A DNA stretch of 64,000 nt, from the NCBI RefSeq assembly GCF_046630445.1, contig NC_092342.1, positions 83,253,501-83,317,500 on the forward strand, written 5' to 3'. How positions within the stretch are numbered: position 1 is the first letter of the stretch; the number at the start of each line of letters is the position of its first letter. Made by a program: the position numbers and the translations under genes. The stretch is from Rutidosis leptorrhynchoides. Its lineage: Eukaryota; Streptophyta; Magnoliopsida; Asterales; Asteraceae. Below, piece by piece: positions 21,436 to 33,341 of the stretch. The notes under the pieces were generated by a model that worked only from the letters and a program-made list of their open reading frames with translations, ran no database searches and was not told the DNA's origin.

Positions 21436-24400
21436 AACACGAATGGACAAGGCCGCGGAAGAGTTTTTAATATTAATGCGGCAGAGGCACAGGAAGACCC
21501 GGAACTTGTTACGGGTACGTTTCTTATTGACAATAAATCTGCTTACGTTTTATTTGATTCGGGTGCGGATAGAAGCTATATGAGTAGAGATTTTTGTGCT
21601 AAATTAAGTTGTCCATTGACGCCATTGGATAGTAAATTTTTACTCGAATTAGCAAACGGTAAATTAATTTCAGCAGATTATATATGCCGGAATCGAGAAA
21701 TTAAACTGGGTAGCAAAATATTTAAGATTGATTTGATACCAGTAGAGTTAGGGAGTTTTGATGTAATAGTTGGCATGGACTGGCTGAAGGAGATGAAAGC
21801 AGAGATCGTATGTTACAAAAATGCAATTCGCATTGTACGAGAAGAAGGAGAACCCTTAATAGTGTACGGAGAAAAGGGCAACACGAAGCTACATCTTATT
21901 AGTAATTTAAAGGCACAAAAACTAATAAGAAAAGGTTGCTATGCTGCTCTAGCACACGTCGAGAAAGTACAAACTGAAGAAAAGAGCATCAATGATGTTC
22001 CCGTCGCAAAAGAATTTCCCGATGTATTTCCGAAAGAATTACCGGGACTACCTCCACATCGATCTGTTGAATTTCAAATAGATCTTGTACCAGGAGCTGC
22101 ACCAATAGATCGTGCTCCTTACAGACTCGCACCCAGTGAGATGAAAGAACTACAAAGCCAACTGCAAGAACTATTAGAACGTGGTTTCATTCGACCAAGC
22201 ACATCACCATGGGGAGCTCCTGTTTTGTTTGTCAAGAAGAAGGATGGTACATTTAGGTTGTGTATTGACTACATAGAGTTGAATAAACTTACCATCAAAA
22301 ACCGTTATCCACTGCCGAGAATTGACGACTTATTTGATCAACTACAAGGCTCGTCAGTTTATTTGAAAATCGATTTACGTTCTGGATATCATCAAATGTG
22401 AGTAAAGGAGGATGATATTCCAAAAACTACTTTTAGGACGCGTTATGGTCATTACGAGTTTATGGTTATGCCTTTTGGATTGACTAACGCACCAGCTGTG
22501 TTCATGGACCTTATGAACCGAGTGTGTAGGCCATATCTTGACAAGTTTGTCATTGTTTTCATCGATGACATACTTATTTACTCAAAGAATGATCAAGAGC
22601 ACGATGAACATTTGAGAAAAGTGCTAGAAGTATTGAGGAAAGAAAAACTGTACGCTAAGTTTTCAAAGTGTGCATTTTGGTTGGAAGAAGTTCAATTCCT
22701 CGGTCACATAGTGAACAAAGAATGTATCCAGGTGGACCCGGCAAAGATCGAAACCGTTGAAAAGTGGGAAACCCCAAAAACTCTGAAGCATATACGTCAA
22801 TTTTTAGGATTGGCTGGTTACTACAGAAGATTCATCCAAGATTTCTCTAAAATAGCAAAACCCTTGACTGCATTAACGCATAAAGGGAAGAAATTTGAAT
22901 GGAAGGATGATTAAGAGAAGGCGTTTCAGTTATTGAAGAAAAAGCTAACTACGGCACCTATATTGTCATTGCCTGAAGGGAATGATGATTTTGTCATTTA
23001 TTGTGATGCATCAAAGCAAGGTCTCGGTTGTGTATTAATGCAACGAACGAAGGTGATTGCTTATGCATCTAGACAATTGAAGATTCACGAGCAAAATTAT
23101 ACGACTCACGATTTGGAATTGGGTGCTGTTGTTTTTGCATTAAAGACTTGGAGGCATTATTTATATGGGGTCAAAAGTATTATATATACCGACCACAAAA
23201 GTCTCCAACATATATTTAATCAGAAGCAACTGAATATGAGACAACGCAGGTGGATTGAACTGTTGAATGATTATGATTTTGAGATTCGATACCACCCGGG
23301 GAAGGCGAATGTGGTAGCTGACGCTTTGAGTAGAAAGGACAGAGAACATATACGGGTAAAAGCTATGAATATAATTATTCGTACTAACCTTACTACTCAA
23401 ATAAAGGAGGCACAACAGGGGGTTGTAAAAGAAGGAAAGTTGAAGAATGAGATACCCAAAGGATCAGAGAAACATCTTAATATTCGGGAAGACGGAACCC
23501 GATATAGGGCTGATAGAATTTGGGTACCAAGGTTTGGAGATGTGAGAGAAATGGTACTTAAGGAAGCACATAAAACCAGATATTCAATACATCCCGGAGC
23601 GGGGAAGATGTAAAAAGATCTCAAGAAACACTTTTGGTGGCTGGGTATGAAAGCCGATATTGCTAAATATGTAGGAGAATGTTTGACGTGTTCTAAGGTC
23701 AAATCTGAACATCAGAAACCATCAGGTCTACTACAACAACCTAAAATCCCAGAATAGAAATAGAAAAACATTACCATGGATTTCATTACTAAATTGCCAA
23801 GGACTGGAAGTGGTTATGATACTATTTGGGTAATAGTTGATCGTCTCACCAAGTCAGCACACTTCCTGCCAATGAGAGAAGATGACAAAATGGAGAAGTT
23901 GGCGTGATTGTATTTGAAGGAGGTTGTCTCCAGACATGGAATACATGTCTCTATTATCTCTGATAGGGATGGTAGATTTGTTTCAAGGTTTTGGCAGACG
24001 TTGCAACAAGCATTGGGGACTCGTCTAGACATGAGTACTGCCTATCATCCACAAACTGATGGGCAGAGCGAAAGGACGATATAAACACTTGAAGACATGC
24101 TACGAGCATGTGTTATTGATTTCGGAAACAGTTGGGATCGACACCTACCGTTAGCAGAATTTTCCTACAACAACAGTTATCATTCTAGTATTGAGATGGC
24201 GCCGTTTGAGGTACTTTATGGTAGAAAGTGCATGTCTTCGATTTGTTGGAATGAAGTGGGGGATAGACAGATTACGGGTCCGGAGATAATACAAGAAACT
24301 ACCTAGAAAATCATCCAAATTCAACAACGATTGAAAACCGCCCAGAGTCATCAAAAGAGCTACACGGACAGTAAAATAAAAGATATAGAGTTTGAAATTG

Positions 24401-24842
24401 GAGAAATGGTCATGCTTAAGGTTTCACCTTGGAAAGGCGTTGTTCGATTTGGTAAACGGAGAAACTAAATCCAAGGTACATTGGACCATTCAAGATTATA
24501 GATCGTGTCGGACCAGTAGCTTACCAACTGGAGCTACCTCAACAACTCGCGGCTGTACATAACACTTTCCACGTCTCGAATTTGAAGAAATGTTTTGCTA
24601 AAGAAGATCTCACTATTCCGTTGGATGAAATCCAAATCAATGAAAAACTTCAATTCATTGAAGAACCCGTCGAAATAATGGATCGTGAGGTTAAGAGACT
24701 TAAGCAAAACAAGATACCGATTGTTAAGGTTCGATGGAATGCTCGTAGAGGACCTGAGTTCACCTGGGAGCATGAAGATTAGATGAAGAAGAAATACCCG
24801 CATCTATTTCCAGAAGATTCTTCAACACCTTCAACAGCTTAA
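21436..24842 (+). pseudogene. Pol of element C: protease, RT, RNase H, integrase, chromodomain-like tail
   Basis: Protease motif [11 protein letters not shown] (about 21547-21579). RT has CIDYIELNK and FIDD (22558-22569). RNase H has VIYCDASKQGLGCVL and YTDHKSLQ. Integrase has the zinc finger (HPGAGKM, then CLTC) and DDE motifs ([21 protein letters not shown]). The C-terminal tail ([21 protein letters not shown]) resembles a chromodomain, the mark of chromoviruses. In-frame stops occur at about 22400, 22913, 23612, 23756, 23762, 23905, 24082, 24305 and 24781, with a frameshift near 24440-24470. Almost all stops are explainable by C-to-T or G-to-A transitions. The original end is TAA at 24840-24842. 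Confidence 0.88.
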
Positions 24843-24877
24843 AATTTCGGGACGAAATTTATTTAACGGGTAGGTAC
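24841..24877 (+). other. Post-pol palindrome and polypurine region of element C
   Basis: Directly at the pol stop lies AAATTTCGGGACGAAATTT, an inverted repeat with 8-bp arms and a 3-base loop. The identical sequence follows the pol stop of element B (52736-52754). The purine-rich GGGTAGGTAC just before the LTR is the presumed polypurine tract. Conservation between two different families suggests a role in 3' processing or priming (inference). Confidence 0.6.
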
Positions 24878-25501
24878 TGTAGTGACCTGAACTTTTCCAT
24901 GTTTATATATATTAATTGAGATTGATATTTACATGACTAAATGTTTCCAACGTGTTAAGCAATCAAACTTGTTAAGACTTGATTAAATGAAATAAGTTTC
25001 ATATAGACAATTGATCACCCAAGTTGAACGGCGATTCACGAACGTTACAAATTTGTAAAAACTACATGTTGTGGTATATATAGTCATATATATATGGTTG
25101 ACATGAGATTATGATGAGTAAGTATCTCACTAAGTATATTAACAATGTGTATTATACATAAGAAATGAGATTACTAAGTTAAGAAACTCGAAATGATATA
25201 TATAACGATTATCGTTATGATAACGTCTACTAAATACATATGTATCATATTAAGATATTGATACACTATATTTAACATGATAAAATGATATTTAAATATA
25301 TCATTAAGTGTGTTAACAATGAACTACATATGTAAAAACAAGACTACTAACTCAAGAATTACGAAACGAGACTTATATGTAACGATTATCGTTGTAACGA
25401 TATTTTAATGTATATATCATATTAAGAGATATTCATACATCATAATATAATGATAACATAATAATTTAACATCTCATTTGATATAATAAACATTGGGTTA
25501 A
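24878..25501 (+). repeat. 3' LTR of element C, first part
   Basis: Begins TGTAGTGACCTG and follows the 5' LTR to the GTTAA (25497-25501), where element D is inserted. The rest of the LTR is at 42345-45179. Confidence 0.92.
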
Positions 25502-27487
25502 TGATGTCAAAGCTAAGGGATACGAAATAGTTTATATTTTACTAGGAAAAACTATTAAATACGATACAATTTTACACAAGATATTTATTTATTTATAGAA
25601 TGGATATACTTAAACCTTGCTACAACACTTATAGGCAGTGTACCTAATCGTAAAGTAGTGTAGTTTTTAGTAAGTCCGGTTCGTTCCACAGGGAAATCTT
25701 TAAACAAAGCTTAACGCTATATTAATTTACTTTTATAAAAATACAAACATATATCTAAGTAATTTTATTATAAAGGGGGGTTTTTTACCGTTTAATGACC
25801 GGTTTGTCGATTTTAAAACTTTAGTCGCAGTTAAAACCTAATGTAAAATATTAAATAAATAAAAGACTTAATTTAAAGCGTAAAGTAAATAACGATAATG
25901 AAATTGCGAATAATAAAAGTGCGATAAAATAAAATTGCGATAATTAAAAAGTACGATAAATAAAAGTGCGATTAAATAACAATAAATAAAAGTGCGATAA
26001 TTAGAAGTGCAATTAAATATAAAATAAAGGAAATTAAATATGAAATAAAAGAATTATGCTTATTTAAACTTCCGTAATCATGATGTTCGACGTGTTGATT
26101 TTAGTTTTATGCCCATGGGTTAATTGTCCTTTGTCCTGGATTATTTAATATGTCCGTCTGGTTTTTGTCCATAACAGTCCATCAGTCATAAATATAAAGT
26201 GCGAGTGTCCTCGTCAAATTATCCTTATACCCGAAGTTAAATATTCCAACTAATTGGGGATTCGAATTGTAACAAGGTTTTAATACTTTGTTTAATGAAT
26301 ACACCAGGTTATCAACTGCGTGTAAACCAAGGTTTTACTACTTTGTTAGCAATTACACCAATTACCCTTGAATGTAATTTCACCCCTGTTTTAATAATTC
26401 TAGTGGCTATTAATCCATTCCCGTGTCCGGTTAAATGAACGATTATTCGTACATATAAATACCCCGCCCATCGTGTCCGATCGAGTGTATATGGTAATTT
26501 ATAGGGACGCCCAATTGTAAATCTTTATATTAACATTAACAAACTTTCATTTAGTTAAACAAATATAAAGCCCATTAATAGCCCATAGTCTAATTTCCAC
26601 AAGTGTCGTTCTTTTGTCCAAACCCCAATTATGGTACAAAGCCCAATTATCCAATTTTAGTAATTAGCCCAACATCATGATTACTTCGTTTTAAATAAGC
26701 ATAATAATAACTTAGCTACGAGACATTAATATAAAAAGGTTGAACATAACTTACAATGATTAAAAATAGCGTAGCGTTACACGGATAGAATTTCGACTTA
26801 CACCCTTACAACATTTGCTAACATACCCTTATTATTAGAATTATAATTAAAATTAAAATATAAATTATAAATATAAATATAAATTTTACGTATGAGGAGA
26901 AGAAGAAAAAGATTGATGAAAATGATCAGAATTCGGTTTGCTTTATAGGGAGTTTTGAAACTGGGGGCTCCGCGACTCGCGGCCTTTTTGGCCTTCAAAC
27001 TCCGCGAGTCGCGGAGTTTGAAATTACAGCTCACAACTTGGAGTCTTTCTCTGCCGACGGTTTTTATTTATAAATATAATATATATATATATAATTAATA
27101 TAATTAATTATATATTATATTATATTTATATACATAGTTAACTTGTAATTTTTAGTCCGTTGCGTCGAGCGTTGAGAGTTGACTCTGGTCCCGGTTCCGG
27201 ATTTTCGAACGTCCTTGCGTACAATTTAATATCTTGTACTTTGCGTTTTGAATCTTGTACTCTTGTAATTTCGAGACGTTTCTTATCAATAATTGGAACC
27301 TTTTTGATTGTCTTTTGTACTTTTGAGCTTTTTGGTCGTTTGCGTCTTCAATTCGTCGAATCTGTCTTTTGTCTTCACCTTTTATTATTTAAACGAATAT
27401 CACTTGTAAATAGAACAATTGCAACTAAAAGCTTGTCTTTCTTGAGGAATAATGCTATGAAATATATGTTCGTTTTTAGCATTATCA
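25502..27487 (-). repeat. 3' LTR of element D (1986 bp)
   Basis: Nearly identical to 40352-42339. By eye I count two substitutions (near 25648/40495 and 26649/41499) and a small length change in a TA-rich tract near 27085/41935. It contains a pair of GC-rich palindromes at 26968-26982 and 27000-27016. The purine-rich GTGTGGGAATATT abutting its minus-strand start is the likely polypurine tract. Confidence 0.95.
26968..27016. repeat. Paired GC-rich palindrome, copy 1 of 4 (3' LTR of D)
   Basis: CTCCGCGACTCGCGG at 26968 and CTCCGCGAGTCGCGGAG at 27000, 32 bp start to start, in AT-rich surroundings. The same pairing occurs at 31746/31777, 39955/39986 and 41818/41850 (the last being the other LTR). 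The second member of each pair is a full palindrome with a one-base centre. Confidence 0.9.
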
Positions 27488-29562
27488 AATATTCCCACAC
27501 TTGAGCGTTGCTTGTCCTCAAGCAATATCGTCTTGAAATACTAGAATCACTTCTTTATTCTTCACACTTTGTACATCAGTGATTTTCTATACGGCGGTAT
27601 AAACAATGGTAGTAACGATATGGTTTACAGTCCCACATGACTATAAAAATTTAGATCCATTAAGGAAATTGGATCTTTATGAAAACATTTGATCTTTTGA
27701 AAATTAAATCTAGTTTTTACCCTAGATAAGTTTTCCGGAATAACCCTTTACCGGTGTTTGCAAAATATTTTTGTGGGTTTGGTGGGTTTCAGATTTGAAA
27801 ATTTTAGCTCAAAACTTGCGGTTTTGTGTCACCCACTTGCTAACCTTGTATTTGGAAAGCAACACGTCCAGTTTACTTGTCCCGTATATTACCTTTCGGT
27901 AAACTACCGTCCGGTTGTAAAGGAAAGCGTTGAACAAGTAACTGTTAAGGCAATGTCCCCTGACATGCTTTTAATTATGGTCTATAACGTGTCAGACGCA
28001 ATTACTATCCTTGGTAGGAGCAATAGTAAAGCTCACCCTTATAATTTTTCGGTATGGCACAAGGTCCTGTCTTTGACCACTATGCAACCATCGTTCTTAC
28101 GGTAGACACCCGATTTGATTCAGGTGACCTAATGAATTCCAGGTGAATTCCTAGGATTTTACGTTCAATGGTAATGAACGCATTAAAAATAGGGTTTTCA
28201 GAAAACAAATCGGTTTGTAATTTTGATCAAAATATTTTCTCGTTCAAGCTCAAGTTTAGATATCATTGAATTCCATGAGTTTGAATTCTCAATCTTTAAG
28301 GTCAATCTCAAGGATTGAGTAATATCAGTCTTAAAAGCTGATTTTTAATCTTTAAGGAGATTATCCTTTCTGGGGATCTGATTCATTAGTCTTATCCAGC
28401 TAATTTGCATGGTGCCCCCCCATTTTACAAGATAAATCATTCTCATGGTTAGGATAAATCTGACCACATGGCGACCCTGTTTGATTGTGAGGTCCGTGGA
28501 TTTCCTGCTGATTTTAGAGATGACTTTTCTAGATTTTTCGTCAACCTACAGCTGGTCTGAATGACAACTTCATGACCTAAATCAAGAAGCGCGTGTCTTT
28601 TTCGGAAGACTTTACTTCCTTTTAATGATGGAATTGATTCATCGTGTAGATCCATCTCTTCTTTTCTTTTATCGGGTAAAACAGTTTAGTTTAGTCCAAA
28701 GCAAAAGTATTTTCAGTTATTTGTTTCAGATATATGTGACATATGTTTAAGATAACTTGGTAAATTTTCCCACACTTGGCTTTTATTTTCCTTTTTATCG
28801 TCCTCTATTCCATTTTAAATGAATTTTAACATTTTGGTTTGTTTCTCAATTTATGTCCTTTTTGAGGTAACAATAATTTCGGTGTTAAAACCTAGTTTTA
28901 TCGTTCATAAATATGTATAAACATGATTTTGAGTTCATTTAATTGAAAATTTTGAAATTTTTTACTAGAATTGGGTAGTTAGTATATAAGACTAGGGCTG
29001 TTCTTTTTTATCAGAGAGCACTAGATTCTAATACAACTACTGCTTTACTAGTATTTTTAATGGTAACCAAGTGTATAAAGTAAAAAATTTTAAAATCCGA
29101 AAGAATTTAACCCCTTCCCACACTTAAGATCTTGCAATGCCCTCATTTGCAAGAAATCAGTAACAATTTAAATTATTGAGGGTGATTTGTGTGAAAATGA
29201 TTAAATTTTACCAAAGTTTCCAAATATATTGGCGTTTGTTTGCTGAATGATAAATGGTGCACATCATTTGTTCATTCCGTCTTGTTGTTATTTCACATAT
29301 ATTTTGCATCTTGTCGTCAAAATTAGTTGCTTTTGCTGAACTTAATGCCAGTCTTTGAAAATGCGTTGTTTTACCCTGTTGTGTACATAAGATAAACTGC
29401 AAACATATATACATATTTTTGAAGTTTGGTATATTACCCCACATTCAAAAATTATTAAAATCTAAGAATAAAAGTTAGATAATTATAAAAATGATTACAA
29501 TATTAACAAAAGTATTAAACGTATCAATCATTACAAATTACAAAATAAAAAAAATAAGTAAA
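27488..29562 (-). other. Noncoding 3' spacer of element D
   Basis: About 2.1 kb between the stop of the ORF-1-like gene and the 3' LTR. I find no credible coding region on either strand. It is AT-rich with T-runs. The CCCACACTT word recurs near 27492, 28769 and 29118 (plus strand). Long noncoding 3' spacers are typical of Athila elements. Confidence 0.7.
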
Positions 29563-32500
29563 CTAAGGATGATATTGGTACCAATAGGGGTTCCAGGCAT
29601 AACCATAGGTGCTATATAATGCTTCGGCAGGGTTATACGTAGGATATGGTGGCTGCATCTCTATAGACCAGGGAGGGAAGATGGGTTTCGGTGTAGGAAT
29701 ATAGTTTCTACCTATATGTTGGCAATGAGCTATGATTTGGTTCTGATGAACTTGCCAATCTTCAAATGCTCTCTGTCTAGCATTTTCGTATTCCTGAGAA
29801 GCTATAAACCTTTGCATTTCTTGCATCTCATTCCCCCCTCCTACATTACCTTGCTGTTGGTTTCTCTCCACCTGTGGATGTCTACCATGGTATCGTACTG
29901 CGGCGTTATTTCTCCTCTTTAAAACTTTCGCACCATGGTATACATTTAAACCTATAGTATCGCGGGGTTCCGGTTCTTCTACTAATAATCCCCCCCGACT
30001 TATATCCACACCGAGATATTCACCAATCAAAGTAATAAAAATACCACCTCCTATTATGCTATGCGGTCTCATCCCCCGAACCATAGCTGATAAATAATAA
30101 CCCACACAATATGGTATACTTACAGCGCTTTGTGGGTCTCGAATACACATATGGTAAAACAAATCATGTTCATTTACTTTTTCCTTGTTTTTACCCCTTT
30201 GTGTAATCGAATTAGCTAAAAACCTATGTATCACTCTTAATTCGGCTCTATCTATATCCAAATAAGAGTAATTTCCCCCTTTGAAACGGTGATGGCTTGT
30301 CATTTGACTCCACACACCGTGTGTATCAAAATTTTCATCTATCTTTCTACCGTTTAGTATCAATCCTCTACAATCGGCAGACGCTAACTCCTCAGGCGTA
30401 TATATACGTAAAGCCTGAGCCATGTCTAGTAAAGACATGTGGCGCATCGAACCGCCTAACAAAAATCTAATAAAAGAACGATCGGTTAAACTAGCTACCC
30501 GATCATTCAACTCTATACTACATAACAATTCTTCACACCATACTTTATATACAGGTCTACGCATGGTGAATAAACGTACCCAGTCATTAAAAGTAGAATT
30601 ACCATACCTCTGTACAAGTAATTCCCTAATTGGCCCGGCCAATTCTACATCTTCTAAGGGTCCCCATTCTATGACCCTCGGTACCTCAACAACCTTAGAA
30701 TGAAGAGTATGCAAACCCCTTTGATATTTTGGATAATCTATCCAAAGTCTGTCAAATCTCAGGTTCGGGTGCAACTCTTCCAAGTGCATATCAGAAAAGG
30801 TCATGACTGGATGAGGTATATCCTGCTTGTAGTAGTTATCCACCTCCTGTTGTTCCATATTCTCAGCAGGAGCATTGCGGGCTTGGGATGAAGATTCACC
30901 CCTTTCACTCTGCAAAACACATTAAACACAAATTTTGTGCATCCAAATATGCATTAGTGTCAGCAAAATCATCAATCAAAATAATTACAATGACATTATC
31001 AATTTATATCAAACTTAAGCTCATTTTCACATTTTTATCAAATCTACACTTTTTCAAATAAGCATATACGAAAATGTTCGCCAAGTTCATAAACATTCAA
31101 CTCAAATAACATGTCAAAATAATCATTACTAGCAATTAAACAAGTCTCAAATGGCATTATCTTTCAAAAATCAAGTTCATGAATTTTAGACTTGAAAAAG
31201 TCCACTTTAATTCTCAAAATCATGTTTAGGCTCAAAGTTTGGATCACTTAACTACCTAAACATGTTACACTACTTAATTTAGCAACAATTCATGACAAAA
31301 ATCGGCCATAACCTGTTTATATCAAAAAGCCCCAAATTTGCTCAAGAACACAAACCCTAGATTATTCAAAATTTGAAGTTTAAGGCTTCTAATCATGTTA
31401 AACAGCATCAATCTAGGTTATACAAGCATAATACATAAACAATTTAAGCATAATTACACTAAAAAGCATCAAAATCAAATTGGGGAAAAAATTGCTCAAG
31501 AACACCAAATTTCGGATTAAATGGTGTTTATGAGTAGAAATTTACCGTTTTTCTTGAGTAATTCTTAGATAGCATCCTTCTCAACATGATTTTAGTAAAA
31601 AATTTGGTGATTAACCGTTAAAAATTGGGATTTTTGGGATGTTTTTGGGTGTATTTTCGGAGTGTTTTTCGTAGTTATTTTGCTGTTGGGGGTGTGGACT
31701 AATCAGTTTGCAGCTCTTTATTTTTTTTTTTTTGATTTCCGACCCCTCCGCGACTCGCGGTGAATAACCCTTCAAACTCCGCGAGTCGCGGAGTTTGCTA
31801 TTTTTTTTTTATTTTTTTTTTTTTTATAATCATTAACTTATAAAACAATTAAGTACTTAATTTTAAAATTTTGTTTCCTTTGTTATTTAGGACGAGGTCG
31901 TTTCGGATTGATGTCCTAGTCCGTCCTTCGACAAAATTTTAAAATTTGTCTTTTTGTAGCGATTGTTTTAAAAGCTAAGATTTTTGGGGTTTTTTAATGT
32001 TTTGGGCATACTTTAATTCAATGAGATTAAAAATAATGATAATAAAAGTTCTCGTCCCTCCCTCGGGTAAAGCAATTTCGGTTTAAAGACCTAGTCTTCA
32101 ACTTACGACGAATTTTAAAAATCATATTTTTAACTTAATGAGATAAAGTAAATTTTTGTTTTTAAATTCACATAACTAAAAAAAAAAAAAAAAAATTCAC
32201 ACCAAACTTAAAATTGAAATGCATAAAATTAAAAATTTATATTTTAAAAATTAAAAATTCACACCAAACTTAATTTAAAAATTTATAAATTCATACCAAA
32301 CTTATATTAATTTTTCAAATATTTACAATTTTAAATATATTGTTTTTACAAAGTTTACAATATTAATTTAAGATTTAAATATTAATTTTAAAAACATGGT
32401 AAAAATAAAATTAAAAATCTTTTTGTCTTTTTATCCCACTTTAATGAATCAAATATTATCAAAAATATGCGCCCCTCTTTTCGGTAAAGTAATTTCGGTT

Positions 32501-32778
32501 CCAAGACCTAATTTAACTCATGACGAATTTTTGAAATATTTTGTGTTGATTGATTAAAGATATTTATACCTTAAGAATAAACGTTAAATTTCGCAGTGAT
32601 GTAGTAAATTTTTGAATGATATCAATAATTTCGGTCGCTAAACCTAATTTTATTCAATACCAATTTAATACTTTTTAGCGAACAAATTAGCGTTTATTAT
32701 CAAAAGGTTAAAAAAATAAAAACTGTACAGACATACCTGTGATATACATTTCTTAGTTATATGATCTATCCCATTCAT
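29563..32778 (-). CDS. ATHILA ORF-1-like ('env-position') gene of D, predicted two-exon
   Basis: The main exon (30909-29563) is an intact 448-codon frame in the place where retroviruses carry env. It resembles the ATHILA ORF-1 family (PF03078 type), with the motif HGVWSQMTSHHRFKGGNYSY and a C-terminal Gln/Asn-rich tail. It lacks an ATG at its start: the frame opens exactly at a 3' splice-like TTTTGCAG/A. A matching donor CACAG/GTATGT at 32737/32736 ends a 14-codon open stretch beginning with ATG at 32778-32776. Joining them keeps frame and gives about 462 residues. The 1827-nt intron would be 32736-30910. No signal peptide or clear transmembrane helix is evident, so calling it an envelope is not justified. 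An alternative start is the first internal Met (about residue 20 of the exon). Confidence 0.7.
30910..32736 (-). other. Predicted intron/spacer of element D
   Basis: AT-rich, no coding frame, bounded by GTATGT (minus strand, 32736) and TTTTGCAG (ending 30910). It includes the palindrome pair at 31746-31760 and 31777-31793 and T- or A-runs near 31730, 31801 and 32178. The TTCGGT and 'TCGGTAAAG' phrases near 32070, 32480 and 32630 recur in a loosely repeated form. Confidence 0.5.
31746..31793. repeat. Paired GC-rich palindrome, copy 2 of 4 (intron-like spacer of D)
   Basis: CTCCGCGACTCGCGG at 31746-31760 and CTCCGCGAGTCGCGGAG at 31777-31793, 31 bp start to start. The sequence between differs from that in the LTR copies apart from a shared TTCAAA before the second member. 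Confidence 0.9.
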
Positions 32779-33169
32779 AAGATAGTCGGTTTAATTGGTT
32801 TTCCATGGCTACATAGGCGTAACCTCGAGCATTCAGTGTCTTTTCTTCTAAACATATGAACGGTCCGTCTCTGCATAAAGTAACAAATTCGGTATTTGAA
32901 TAGGTTTGATTATTTGAACATTTACCTCCATGTGACCATTTTCCGCATTTGTGACATCGTTCTAGGTGTCGTGCTCTTCTTTTCGCTGCGGATTTTGATT
33001 TTCCTTTACCAAATTGTAACTTATTATCTTCGCATCTGGATTCTTTTCTAACTCCGTCCATTCTTTCTCTGATTACTGATACTAATTCACTCGGTAGTAT
33101 GTCATTATTTCTTTTAGTGATCAAAACGTGTAGCATTAGACCATGGTTTAGTTCACAGGCAGTCTTCAT
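32753..33169 (-). CDS. Zinc-knuckle accessory ORF of element D (138 aa)
   Basis: An intact ORF between pol and the ORF-1-like gene, starting at ATG 33169, about 170 bp after the pol stop. It has a basic linker (GKSKSAAKRRARHLERC) and a single zinc-knuckle-like motif CHKCGKWSHGGKC (C-X2-C-X4-H-X3-C, one residue shorter than the gag consensus). The product may bind nucleic acid. Its last 26 bases overlap, in another frame, the predicted first exon of the ORF-1-like gene, and the splice donor lies 16 bp after its stop. I do not know a named family for it. Being intact in a nearly intact element supports it as real. Confidence 0.6.
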   Translation of the reverse strand: MKTACELNHGLMLHVLITKRNNDILPSELVSVIRERMDGVRKESRCEDNKLQFGKGKSKSAAKRRARHLERCHKCGKWSHGGKCSNNQTYSNTEFVTLCRDGPFICLEEKTLNARGYAYVAMENQLNRLSYEWDRSYN

Positions 33170-33341
33170 TTTGTAAAAACCTAAAAAAAATAAAAATTCA
33201 GAATGGGGGGAGAAGACTAGTTCTTTAGGGTCTGCTAGGGAAAGACCATTCGGGTTCCATTTTCGAGAACTACACGAAAACAGACAATCTAACTCTAACA
33301 GAAATACATATTATCCTTTAAAGACTTGATTCTCCCCACAC

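Noticed and set aside
26940-27020. CRISPR-like repeat array suggested by the regularly spaced palindromes
   Set aside because: This is a plant nuclear retrotransposon. There are only two palindromes per site, no spacers and no cas genes.
27160-27504. 114-codon ORF (and its copy near 42012) in the LTRs of D
   Set aside because: Both copies are the same LTR sequence on the antisense strand. No domain is seen, and conservation only reflects the youth of the insertion.
30422-30891. Plus-strand ORFs over the ORF-1-like gene of D
   Set aside because: Antisense shadows of an intact coding exon. They have no start context or domain of their own.
29563-30915. Calling the ORF-1-like protein of D a viral envelope
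   Set aside because: Only its position resembles env. I see no signal peptide, convincing transmembrane helix or fusion motif, so I describe it by family resemblance only.
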